A DNA stretch of 64,000 nt from Calliopsis andreniformis. Lineage: Eukaryota; Arthropoda; Insecta; Hymenoptera; Andrenidae. The stretch spans positions 13,866,961 to 13,930,960 of the forward strand of contig NC_135071.1 of NCBI RefSeq assembly GCF_051401765.1. Direction: 5' to 3'. Below are positions 25,691 through 37,520 of this stretch, one piece after another. The notes beneath the pieces were generated by a model. The model saw nothing but the letters and a program-made list of their open reading frames with translations, did no database searches and was not told where the DNA came from. Position 1 is the stretch's first letter, and every line of letters begins with the position of its first letter. The translations under genes were made by a program, and so were the position numbers.

Positions 25691-28600
25691 GGAATAAAAT
25701 AGCGCCTTTCAAATATGTTTTAATTTAATTACATTACTGCCTTCCCTTCCGCCGATGGTGATCAGAAAGTAATTTGATATCATTCTGAATTAAATTACCG
25801 TTATTATTGCCTTCGGTGAGGTATCGCTACGGTTTGGTTCATATCTCTTCGGTAATGTCAGACAGAATAGTTTAATTAACATTTATCATTGGACAAATTG
25901 AAATGGATATTTGTACAATCATATGAATAAACATTAGAGATCATTTTTTCCCTTTACTGGGATTTACGTCAACGCACTTATTTTTCTGTGAACGTTGGGG
26001 AGTTCGTTATTTTATACTATTCTGGGACAAAACGTCTGCTAAATCTCTAATATGAACTTCACTCTGCAAGAGTTCAAGAAATTCGACAGTCACGAATTGA
26101 AAGCAGAACTTTGCTTTTTATTACTTTTCTTAAATTTCGCTTGTGAAAATGTAAAAAATTATAGGTCAGGCAAATTTTGGGATTTTGACAAACTTGAAGT
26201 GCTCGTGTGACAATGGTTACGTGTTAGTTACGTGACAATCATGTGTTACTCACACAGCAATCTCGTTACAATCTCGTTCGTGTGGTTTAATTTAATCACA
26301 GTTGCAGAATTACTAACACACTATCTCCATTTTAATAATAGTCTAACACAAATTTATTGTAACACAAACTCATATTAATTTAGTTTAAACATGGTTCGAC
26401 ACGCTCCTTTATTTTTACTGACGCCAATTCGAAGCTAATGCTTCACGCGAATATCCATGCAGTTAAGAGCCACGTTGGTAGAATACGAATTTCTGTTTTG
26501 TCAACAAGCTTGATAAGAAAAGCAGATCTTAACGCTCGGAAACACGGACAATTTTGCGGAAAATCAATGCGTCCCACCTCGTTTTCATCACTTTTTACGT
26601 GACACTTTAGCGGAGCGAGGTAACGATGTTACCGCGGCGAAGAGCAAAGAACGACTAACTCGATTCGGTACACAAACCGAAGCTCGTCTTGATTTGCACT
26701 TCTGGACAAAACAAGGGGGATGCATTGTGCTCGTCGCCCTAGCCGAGAAATGTAAACAATTCGGAGGCTTGTTACGAACCGTGACGTTCAGGGGGGAGCA
26801 GAATCCTTGAACATAGAGACGGCTACAGTGAAAGGACTTTCTGTGAAGTCAGTTCCTTAGAATAGGATTCGTGGATTGCAAAGGAATACTCGGAAAGCAG
26901 CAATCACTTTTCGTAACTTTAACTGGGAAGCAAACACGAGATAGAGCTTTGTTTCGTTAGAAACTTACGACTTGGGTCCTAACAAACTCGACTCTGAGAT
27001 CAGTTTATCCGCTATACAGCAACTTGTAATTACCTTCTTCAACGTGAAGATCAGGTGAGATGAAGAAACAGTCCCAAAAATACATGAATCTACAGCCTGG
27101 GTCAGGTCTGGGTCATGTTTCGATACGAGGAGCCTTGAAGATTAGGCATGTATGAGTCATGAATTGTCATAGAGAGACTTAAGGGTTAAGTCTGGGTTAA
27201 GTGTGGGTCATGAGTCGACCTGGAAAGCCTTAGGGATTGAACCAGGTCAATCTCTCATATCTCATCTTCCATAATACAACATAGGTCTGAGTAAAGCCAT
27301 GTTTAGACATCAAATCCGATGTACTCCTAAATTATGCAAGATACTCAAATGGAGGTGATACTCTCGAATTAGATTTAGCTGCTGTTAAGGATTATGACGA
27401 AGAGAGAGTGTAACGGACAGATGAAATGTTCACGTTATTTTTTTGATTTCGATCTGGTGCACTCCGCTCGGGATTTGCTGTTCAGAGCTGGAGCCACTTT
27501 CTGTCTGAAACTCCGTGATTGGCGATTTCACACCCTCGTTTTAGATGACAGCCCTCCAACCTAGGAGGAAGGACATCAACCTTTCATGGCGGAAGAAAAG
27601 CACGTTGGCAAATAAAACTCGTGTGGACTTTGGACTGTATATTTTAAAACATCTCTTCAGAACTGCCAGAACTTGGGCAAGTTCATCTACAAGAACAGAT
27701 TTTCAACCTTCGGAGTCTAGAACTTCAGAGCAGCTTGAGTTAACATCCAGAGTCTTCAAATTAAAGGTATCTGGAAAAATGTCCAGAAATGATCAAAACC
27801 TCAATATTAAATAATATTTATCTACTCCTGAACTATTTATTAAAGGATTTGAAGGTGAGAAACAAAGTGTTTTTCAAAGGTCTAAAACACTTTCAGTTCA
27901 AACCTGAGGGTATCTCCTTAGAAGCATTGTCAACCTTTTTCACACTCAAATCTGTTTTTCATAAAACCAAAACATGTCGTTGCCCATAAGAAGAATAAAT
28001 ATGGCTTTCTAAATGGTGTTCTTAAAAACGCTGAAGAACAAAGTCTTCTTTCCACACATAGTTCTATTTAACCTCCTAGCATCCTAAGATTCTTCAAAGA
28101 CTTGAATACTCAGAGGAACCAAAATTTAAGAAATATATAACGACAGCTCCTAGAAAACCCTACACCTTGGCTCAATCCATGAAAAAGGTTCCCCTATCAA
28201 CAGAATCCCTCCTCTTTAGCAGCGCGTTACAGGTTCATCAGATCCTGGACGCTGTTTGACACTCTCTGTACAAAATCAAAAAACTCACGAGCATTGTACC
28301 GTTCACAGTAGAGCTGTCGACGCGATCTAATTCCAGAGGATTTCGCGCGGCTGTTGGACCGGGCATCGTGTACTACATCGAATCGAGAACGATTTACGAA
28401 GCCTCCCCCTGCTTCTCGCCAGCCAAGCACCCTCTGCCGTTGGAAAATGAAAATGCATCTCGGGCGGACGTTTACGCGCGTCCGGGTTTAATAAAATAGT
28501 AACGAGCCACAGGAGGCTAGATTGCAGAGCGGTTTCACCCGCGAATCCTGAACGCTACAATTCCCTTTGGTCCGGTTTCAATGCCATAATCGTTCCACCT

Positions 28601-28800
28601 TGTTTTAATCGACGGCTGCATACCGCTTGATCATTTGCTGGACTAGTCCGCAACTATTCTGCATACATTGTTATCGGTTTTTACTCGAATATCAGTGAAT
28701 GTGTATTGCACTGAACGCAGCAGTGATGGGTGGGTGACAGCCTCTGAGAAGGATTGTTTCGGTGGCAAGTTGATGGCGAGATTTGGGGTTAAAATTGCCA
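25691..28800. other. Non-coding stretch, no gene recognised
   Basis: Mostly AT-leaning DNA with a CpG-richer patch around 26540-26770. The words CTGGGTCA, TCTGGGTTAAG and related forms recur between 27090 and 27250. GGGACAAAACGTCT at 26024-26037 resembles the inner terminus of the hAT-like family at 6114 and 17352 and may be a truncated relic. CAG followed by GTGAGA at 27037 fits a splice donor, but no exon could be built upstream of it. Confidence 0.4.
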
Positions 28801-29340
28801 CACAGGCTCTGTGGATGAAACTCAATTGATTTATTGAATAGCAGCCTAGATCCTTGTTGAAGTTGTCATTCCTTATGTTATTAATAAAGTAAAGGCGATG
28901 GACATTGTTGAGTGACTTGGATCCAGATTATTAACAATCTTTTGTGTAGCTTGCATTGTTTTAAATTAGAGACAGAACAGACTGTTCAACTGTTCTAATA
29001 TGTGTGGTTGACACCTGATCTAAACCTTATGAAAGACTACTGTTTGTTGTCATGCATATGACAAGGATACACCTAGAATTCATCTCTTAGCTACTTTATA
29101 TTTAACCAGGTACAATCAGTAAAGAAAAACTACAATACTTCAGCACTGTCCCAGAAGCAGTCATCTGACAAATTGCTCAGTTTATTCACAAGCTGTGAAA
29201 AGTTACTCACTTTCCAGGCCAAAAATAAAATTGAAGCTATAACCCACTCGTCAACCAAGGGCTACTATCAGCCTCTCTACTGCAGAGCCAATATGCTTCC
29301 AAAAGCTGCATTCAAAAAAGACTACATGAATCTTCTATTA
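28801..29340. other. CpG-depleted patch
   Basis: I count 2 CpG dinucleotides in these 540 bp, against 21 in the 180 bp at 35461-35640. In Hymenoptera, germline methylation sits in transcribed bodies and erodes CpG, so such a patch may mark transcribed DNA or an old methylated repeat. A plus-strand frame is open from 29077 to 29343 but lacks an early ATG and matches nothing known. Confidence 0.45.
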
Positions 29341-31090
29341 TAACTCGTGCCATGTATTGAAATTGTCGCCGTATATTACAAGAATCTTGGACCAGACGAT
29401 TCCAATGAATGAAGCTTAAAAGTGTTTGCTGCTACCTCACTAACCCAAGGAGGAACCTGTTCGCTTCAAACATGACGCTCAAAGCTCTTTTCATGCTCGC
29501 TCGTATGCCTCATACTATCTCCTTTCGGATATCACCTTTAGTAGTAGTTGGCGAGGAACAATTTGTCTGATTGACCACCTAGAGTCTACTAGCTGGATAT
29601 CTACTTCTACATAGGTTTCTGTTGCCTCAAGCTATTGCAATACACGCCATCGAGCTCCATTTTATTGCAAACGATTGCTTTTGCAATCGTACTATTCAGT
29701 TCTGATTAGGTGTTAATAAGAGTAACCAATTTGAGAAACGCTGCAGGACAAAATTGATGGTTGGTATGCAAGTCATCAGAATCAGATACCAAAGTGGGTT
29801 ACTTCAAAGAAAGCTGCGGGAGCGCAAAAAGGAGACCTTATATGCTAGCATCTAATTTCCACCAACCTTGCTGAACCTTCCCTTAGACTTACAGGGCCTT
29901 TGTCTTGACGACCCTAATGGAATCAGCGAATGTCCCATCTGGGTTAACAGGTGAACCTACTTAGATTCACTCTTTATCAAAAGCTAGACAGAGCTTCAGA
30001 TTTTCAGAGACACGCTAAAATGCAAATCTACTAATTGTCCAGCTAGAAAGTCAGCGATTTTACGGTGTAGATTTGAAGATCCTGTTACACAGCCCGTTTG
30101 CATCCTCATTATCCTTTTCCACGGACCGATGCTGTAGAGCAGATACTCGAATCTCGACACGATTGCGGATTTCATGCGGCTCGTTACACAGGCAGGCACA
30201 CACACATGCCTAACGCTGTTACAGCGCCGATGTCTCCACCCTCAACTTCGACTCGTTTCGGTAGCCTCGTTTGGCCCTCTATGCAGAGGCTTCCGGCGCA
30301 CCGTTTTGTTCTGTCTAGTCATTCCGCCATCTTTCATACCATTCCAATCGATGCTTTTGCCTTTAGCCCTCGGTGAACTGGTAAATTAGACGAGGTCTAT
30401 CATAGAAGTTTAGTTCAATAGAACTAATCAGCAACTTTGTTCCCTATAGCCCTTTTACAGGATTGAAATTACCAAGATCAAAGTAAAATAACTCACAAAT
30501 AACAAGAGTAATTTTGTCTATGTAAATTGATTTGCTTTGTTCTCTGAGTGGAAATTTTATAAAACCATTTATCCATTACAATCGACGAAGCTTATCAGTG
30601 TTCGATGCACTGTAGTTCTTCCATTTAATAAAGGGAGCAAGTTTAAATTCACAATCCAAAAGTATCTATATCGTAACGAGTAATACGAGAAAGATCGTTT
30701 CGATGTTGGAACCATAAACTGCAGGCATCGGAAATTAGTCGGCGACAGTGTTGGTAGATACCATAACGAGTTATAGAGGGCTAAGTCTCCCGTTCCATTC
30801 TTCGCCGGAAATGGCGCAAGACGGACGTTTTATCGTGGCTTTGCTTCGTGTGAATCGCCAGATATCACCTGCAGATTTTGAAAATTGCCGGAGTTCCAGA
30901 AATAGTAGGACAGATGTAGCCCATTTGGAGGATCGATGCAACGAATATTCCTGCATCGATTCCCACCGTTCTTTCTTTGACCAAAATGAAAAATACTGGC
31001 TTCGATTTATAATCGTGCGACAGAGAATTCAATTTATATACGTGTAATTTATTTCACAAAGTGGTAAGTAACTACATAAAATCTTCTGAA
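29341..31090. other. Non-coding stretch with a Pho/YY1-type site
   Basis: A CpG-moderate block at 30100-30340 carries CCGCCATCTT at 30324-30333, the Pho/YY1 site type. A frame of 99 codons (30748-31047) has an internal ATG in good context and GGTAAGT 15 bases past its stop, but the peptide is unrecognised. No gene is called. Confidence 0.35.
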
Positions 31091-31230
31091 AGGGTCACAC
31101 GCAGGGAAACCGAAACGGGGTTCACACGCGCGGACTCTCGGCTGCGCGCATGCGCGAGTGTAACATTCCACGCAGCGCTGTTCAATTTTTTTCGCTCATT
31201 TTCTTTCGCTAATGGATTCTACCAGAACGA
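31091..31230. promoter_or_regulatory. NRF-1/Ewg-type palindrome in a CpG cluster
   Basis: The 12-bp palindrome CGCGCATGCGCG at 31145-31156 contains the NRF-1/Erect wing core GCGCATGCGC (31146-31155). Just upstream lie two related words, GGGTCACACGC at 31092 and GGGTTCACACGC at 31118. No transcription start or coding frame could be tied to the site. Confidence 0.4.
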
Positions 31231-34200
31231 AGGGATTTGAATAAAATCAAATTGTTCGTGCAGCTCCCCGATAAGCGTCTATGATGAATCACCGTGTCGC
31301 GCGTTGGTTCTTGCAATTTCCCGCGTTGGAGCCAAAGAAATGGGAAATCCATGGTGGTACGCTAAGTGGCCTCCTGGTCTCTTTTAATTGGACACCGACG
31401 ACTCTTGTTCCGCTTTTTTGCGGATCAGGGAAATTAATGACCTCGCCTATGTTTCGGAAGCCATTAATCTCGCTCGTCGCAGGTCGAAATAAAAATACGT
31501 GGCCACGTTGACTATTGAACAATTATTTTATCTTTGCGAGGGGGTAACGTTAATTGCCGCGTAAATCCCACGCGATACATATGTATATGTGTGCGTTGCT
31601 GTAAAATCGTGCCTCTCGTTCCTATAGTGGCCGCGTGAAATGTCGCGGATAGAATGATGATAGGTCTTATCTCGCGATACCCCCCTCGCCCCACCTCCCG
31701 CGTGATAAACTGATGCTGCGGGAGGAGATTGTGAATGCCACGATTCCTGTTCTCGAGTGAAAGATGTTTGGAGCATTTCAGTACATCCGTTGTGGAAGCT
31801 AGGACAGGATTCGAGACGCCGATTACACGTCGATATTACATCTTTCCTTTTTTCTTTATTCTTCTAAGTAAAGCCAGATTTTAAGATTGAGATACTTGTA
31901 GAAATTTCGTCTTCAAAGGGACATTAACTCAGAAAAGAATAGAGTGATTCTTTTGATCACAGAGGCGAACCACGCAAACTTGGCTTAGCGTCCTAACCTC
32001 ACACGTCGTGGAAGTGAAGCAGGTTTTCAGATATTAATCTTGATAAATATTTAGTGCTTGAGATCAATCGCTCCTTTGATCAGAGAATACAGCCAGGGCT
32101 TAATTTTTTCTATCCTAATTTTTTTTTAATAGTTTCTTAACAGTTTCTGAAATGTGGAACTGAATTTTTCGTTTACGCTTTGAGAGGGGAGAATTATGTA
32201 TCGTGTACAATGATAACGAGAATTAGGTACCTCGTTTGGTTTATTTTCGAACAGATCGTAACGAAAACTGCTATTTATTCTTCGAGTGCCGTTAATGTGG
32301 GTAAATGTAACGACAAACAATATCGACGATGGTTGGTAATCGATTGCACGCAATTTATATAATTCCCGGTACGCCAAATGTACACATCGAAATTACGGGT
32401 AATGTATTTCAAATAAACTACTGAATTGATACGCTCAGATGAAACTTCATCACGAAATCGAGCCTATTAAGTTGAAAAGTAACATGCTTTGTTATTTAGT
32501 TCATTGCTGAACAACACCGCTTGTATTGGCGAATCATTTATAAATTCTACTGAAACTTAAATCTCGATCTTTAGCTTGCGATTGATAGATAAACCAGTGT
32601 TTAATAAGTAATAATTAATTTGGTACCACTATACATATATCCACCTGTATTTATTTATTCAATATCCTCTTTTCATGCTAAAATGTACTTATTTATTCAA
32701 GTACAATATTACAAACATGTTTTACTATGTTCTTCAGAATGTACGAATGAAACAATCAACAAACTGTAGGTTATTTCAATTTATTGACTAATGCTGGACT
32801 CTTTCATTCAAGGTACTTATTATGAAGAGAATATTAAAAATAAACATATTTACTATGCTAGTAGTATTCAATAAGAAAATGGATAAAAAACTGAACAGTT
32901 AGTGACAAGAAAACAAATTACTCATATAAAATTATTCATGCATCGATAACTTTGAGTCAATCACTCGCCCACGTCTATAACTAAATCCGTGCGTGTGAAC
33001 CCCGTTATACATTCCGTGCACGCCAACCCCTTAAAATAGTGCTCTTCATACATCATCATAATTATAACTGTCTATTATCATAATTCTATGGCTCTCTTTT
33101 GGTAAAAATATCTTTTTATAAATACAATCCTCGCGTACCATGAATAACGTTACGAAAAGTTACAATCTGAAGTGAATAATGGCATTTCTAAAATCGTCGA
33201 ACGAGATATTTTAAATGGACTTCCGAGGACAACGAACTTCAGCTAGGAGCAGCAAAAGGCAAGGAGCAGCTTGGGTCGGGAAAAATAATACACCACCGCG
33301 TCATCACATTTTTACGAGTCGAGAAAGTGAACCGAACGGAAGCATTCATTATCTCAGGTTTCGGAACGTTCCCTATAGCGCAAAGAATCGCCTCGGTTTT
33401 TTATTCCCAGCGCGACCTGGGAGGACTTCCGGATTGCGAATTCAGCTGGTTCTGCGGGGACGGTGAAAAACTCGCTCGAATTCGGGTATTGTTGGGACCT
33501 GCCATTACGCCAAACTTATTTGTGCGAGCCTGTGCAAATTACTTGTGCCACAGAGGAACCAGGGCTTCATTATAAATCAATTTTTCACGCTGACATCTAG
33601 TATTTATTGCATTTTTTGCTTTCAATCGTGACGAATACACAGTGCATACTATTATAGTATGAGCTTCGCTTTAGCTCTTGTCAATTCGTTTTTAACAACG
33701 TTTTTCATTAAATTTTATGTTTTAGCTTCCTATAAAATGAAAATTGAACACGTATTTAGTAATTATTGGTTTGCTGATATTGTTGGGCATTTTTGAAACT
33801 GCGCAACGTTTACTGCGCAAGCGACGGAACTGCCATGACGGAATTACACGGATACGTGCCACGTACAGATTCAAGTACTCTAATTTTTTATTAACAACCA
33901 CTTTACGATCTAAAATCTGTGTCAAAAACATGTGTCTACGCATATATTATATTTTCGCTATAAAATGTAACTAGTGAAATTATAGTGATCAGTTACAAAC
34001 AAACTGACCCTCAAAAAGCAACTTTAAATTGCTATTACCTCTGCTTCGAAATAACTACTGTTACACTGTGAACTCGTTAACACCCTCCCTAATTAGTTTC
34101 ATGATATTAACTCAAGTCACGACGCGAAGAAACGAACAACACTCTCAGCTGCTCAAAAGTTTCGACGTGTGTGTTAATGAGAACGAAACTCATAAATTCT

Positions 34201-35430
34201 GTTGTCATAAGGCGAAATTAACACGAATGCGACACGAGCCGCGAGAAGCGTGCTGTAAGACTTCACGCTAGTAGCTCATATTTTCTCTTAATTACTGTTC
34301 CTTGATGCACTCGCGCTACTTTCTTGCGATACGTTCTATTAACGCCACGGAATATGTATTTGACTTTGTACAAAATACTTCAATAAGGAAGAAACATGCA
34401 ACCTTCTGCACGCCAGATCGTGTAGCTACCGGAATTCTTCGTTATAAGCTCGTTACTACGTTGAGGAGTATATCTTAAAACCTGATACAGAAAACAGATG
34501 TGGTTTGGTAGAAATGACCACTCGACCTCCTCGACAAGACTGTGGATTGATCTTAAACCGTGTTTATCATTGAATCATAATGTCTACCATTAAAATGTAA
34601 CGAGAAGGGATTACTATCTCTTTCTGAACACGAAAGGAATATCGACCAGTTAGTCAGATACGGACACAGAAGTACACCACCAAACAATGAGCTTGAATTT
34701 GTTCACTCAATAAGGTTTAAAAATTCGCGCACAAAGTGCCCGAGACCCGGCAACTCGCCAAGCAAGAAAAGCCATGTTCCGCGGAGCGTGCTCAGAACTG
34801 TACGAAATAAGCTTTAAGCTCCATGCTTTTTATCTACAGACGTTTATCTGTTCTTTCGTGAAATAAAGAAGGACATAATGCAGTGTGATCCATGAGCATG
34901 AGGTTTAAAGTTGATCGCCAGCCAAGATCGTCAAGAAGGGAACTACACAGCTAATCATTTGAGACTTGGATCGAGATCTGAAAAAGTCTACACGTTTCGC
35001 GATCTCAGCTCAGACACGAGCGTGAAGGCGAAACATATCCTGACAGGCCGCCTTCGTCTTCTGAATGTGAACGACAACACAAGCAAATACGATGTCTTTC
35101 GATCTAAGCACTGAAACTCTGAAAACCATGCACCGAACTCACGACACTGAATACAAGGAATGCAGTATTCAGAGACAAAATAATAGCATGTCCTAAACTT
35201 CTCAAACCAACTCCTCTAGACCTAACCGAAATCCCTCTCTAACTGATCACAGTGTCCCCTCACCGCGAGTACACTTTAACCTGGAACAATATGGCCAGAA
35301 CTCGCAGCAAGCATTAAACAAAGTTAAATCGCCATTTTCCCGACTGTGCGCGAAACAACACAGTAAACGTAATTGAATTACTCCGCGTATTATCAGGTGG
35401 ACGACAAAAGGGCTCAAGAGCTAACATATG
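31231..35430. other. Long non-coding stretch, no gene recognised
   Basis: Mixed DNA with an AT-rich core at about 32580-32960. A 21-bp sequence at 32986-33006 is the inverted counterpart, with one mismatch, of 31114-31134. Open frames at 33215-33575 are overlapping and unrecognised. No RNA gene was seen. Confidence 0.45.
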
Positions 35431-36000
35431 AAGATACTACTAATCGGGTCCAGGACCAACACCACGACCTGGTGTATCGAAATATCGGCCCTTCTCGTTG
35501 ACGTGACGCAGCATCTCACTCGAATCGCTCGGTTCCATTTCAGCAGGGCGATTTTAATTAATCCTTGCGTAACGACCCAGCGAAGTTCTCATACGATCGA
35601 AGCGAGACGCATTCGCTAACGCGGTCCTAGGCTCCGCTGGCAGCCTCCATCGTCCCTTTCCATCGCTCTCGTTCCTCTCGCGCGAACGCTCTTCCCACTT
35701 CCGCTTATTTCACGCGGAACGTGTACACACATCGCACACTCTAGCTGCTCCTCGGATATCGACTTTCCTTCCATGTTCCGCCCGGAGACGAATGACATCT
35801 CGTCGAGCAGAAACGTCGCGATTATATTTTCTCGCCTCGTATAGCTGGCCGCATGGCTATATCCGCCGCTTTCCGCTTGGGATACCGTCCTTGAGACGTC
35901 GTCGAACAGCGCCGTGCACGCAGCTCCCGTCGCCACTGATATTGCAAATGCTCGAATTGCTACGGTTGCCTGGACGTCACTCCGCCATTTTTAGGATTGT
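35431..36000. promoter_or_regulatory. CpG-rich promoter-like block
   Basis: CpG density is very high, with 21 CpG in 35461-35640. At 35964-35991 three factor-type sites lie side by side: GGTTGCCTGG (an X-box half-site), GACGTCAC (CRE-like) and CCGCCATTTT (Pho/YY1 type). A minus-strand frame of 106 codons lies downstream of this cluster (35616-35936) but begins with GTG, has no ATG before codon 45 and matches nothing known, so I treat the block as regulatory and not coding. The sites are seen; function is inferred. Confidence 0.4.
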
Positions 36001-37280
36001 TTAGGTCAACCGAGCCGCAAATTCCGATCCAGCAAGGATTCTACTCTGGAGGAGCTAGACCTCGTGGGCCTTGAGTCGGGGGGTCGGTGAACTACCTTAG
36101 ACCTGGGGCACAGTGAAACGTCACGGTGGGGTTATCGATTGCGACCTAAGTTTTTGTGCTGGCAGTGTACTCGTGAGAAGTCACTTCAGTTTGTAGGATA
36201 TGTTTAAAAGTGGCATTAATGTAACTGGTGATTCAGGATGAAGACTGTTCTGGGACAGGGTACCAAAAGGGGACACTAAGAATGGAGTTAAATAAATTAA
36301 TGGGCACGTGTCGTAATGGAGTTAATGGTATAAAGTATTCTTGAAGTATTGCAAGATTAATTTTTGCGAGATGTATTTAGGGCAAGATGATGAGGAAATT
36401 AGACGTAACTGGGTTATGTTAGAATAGACGAAAAGTCTTTATTTGAAATTCAATTTGAGTGAATTCATCGTTTAGTGGAGTGAGTATTTTACTTTCTTAA
36501 TGCCCTGTGATACATGTATATATATATCCAGTTTAGTGCCAGTTATTCGTGGATTGTCTTTCCGGTTGTAGAGATTTGAACTCAAGTGTAGAGAAAGCAC
36601 TAGGAAACTATATCGCAAATTAATGATTCATCAATTGCCATTGACAGCCCAAGAGTAAAGTACCAACAGGACGCATAATACCTTCATTAAACCTGACAGT
36701 TGTCTAGTAACAGAAATTCATAGCTTCACTTATTGTTCGAGTGAAAATGCTCTCAATAATCCCAGATTTTACTAGCAAGAACGTGCTTCGAATGACTACG
36801 CCATAAACGTAAGGTCCAACGTCCTAACGCGAATAACATCTGCATTAATGGCACTCCTAAAACACACAGCATCAGAATAGATACTACTCAAATCAGGTTT
36901 CACACTTCTATCAAATACTTACTCTACCACTAATCCAACAACTTATCGCTTTCGTTACGTCATTAACCAACTCTAGACCTAATTATCAAAATACTTTAAT
37001 CTTCAAACTTGTTCAATTCGAACCTACCACGAATTTGTGCGCGAAGAATTAGAAATACAGTTCGACAATTGAACAGTATTTATAGTCCGCCATGATTCCC
37101 CCATTCACCACCTGCGTAGTAAACACTGCGCAGAGTCAAAGCTGCCCAACGACATCAATCCTTGATCCAAACGTGACACGTACATCTTTCGAGAGAGCAG
37201 TTTCGACAGTTTCGAATGTGTTATCTGTACAATTGGTGCTGAGCAATATTTATCTTCGTTCTTTTTTCAGATACGACCGA
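36001..37280. other. Non-coding stretch
   Basis: CpG-poor to mixed DNA with a short TA run at about 36514-36528. No gene or repeat recognised. Confidence 0.4.
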
Positions 37281-37520
37281 AAAGTCAAATACGGAGAACT
37301 TATCAACGTTTGCGCGCGAAGGAGAAGAGTGGGACGGGCGTACGTCCCTGTTACGTGCGATCGAACAATCGCAATTTATTTCCTGGCGCTATCTAGTACA
37401 GCGGGCAAGAAAGTCTCGTTCGAGCCACGAAATAAAAGACGAAGAATGAAAACCGCGATAAAGTCTGGCGGAATAGACGGCGATACAAGATGCGCGTAAC
37501 TACGGCGCGATCTTTTTTTT
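37281..37520. other. CpG-rich block inside the longest open frame
   Basis: The longest start-to-stop frame in the window (135 codons, 37092-37499, plus) ends here. The peptide has a basic C-terminal half but no recognised domain, and this length is expected by chance in 64 kb. A run of 12 T begins at 37511. I do not call a gene. Confidence 0.35.

Noticed and set aside
29077..29343. Plus-strand 89-codon open frame in the CpG-depleted patch
   Set aside because: No early ATG, no recognised domain, and its length is common by chance.
35616..35936. Minus-strand 106-codon frame
   Set aside because: Begins with GTG, has no ATG until codon 45, and its peptide is unrecognised. The CpG-rich composition explains it.
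36565..36590. Minus-strand GAGTTCAAATCTC, T-arm-like with 4 of 5 pairs
   Set aside because: No matching acceptor stem or D-arm is found at the required distance.
37092..37499. Longest open frame, 135 codons, plus strand
   Set aside because: Length fits chance in CpG-rich, stop-poor DNA. No domain, no signal peptide and no supporting gene context.
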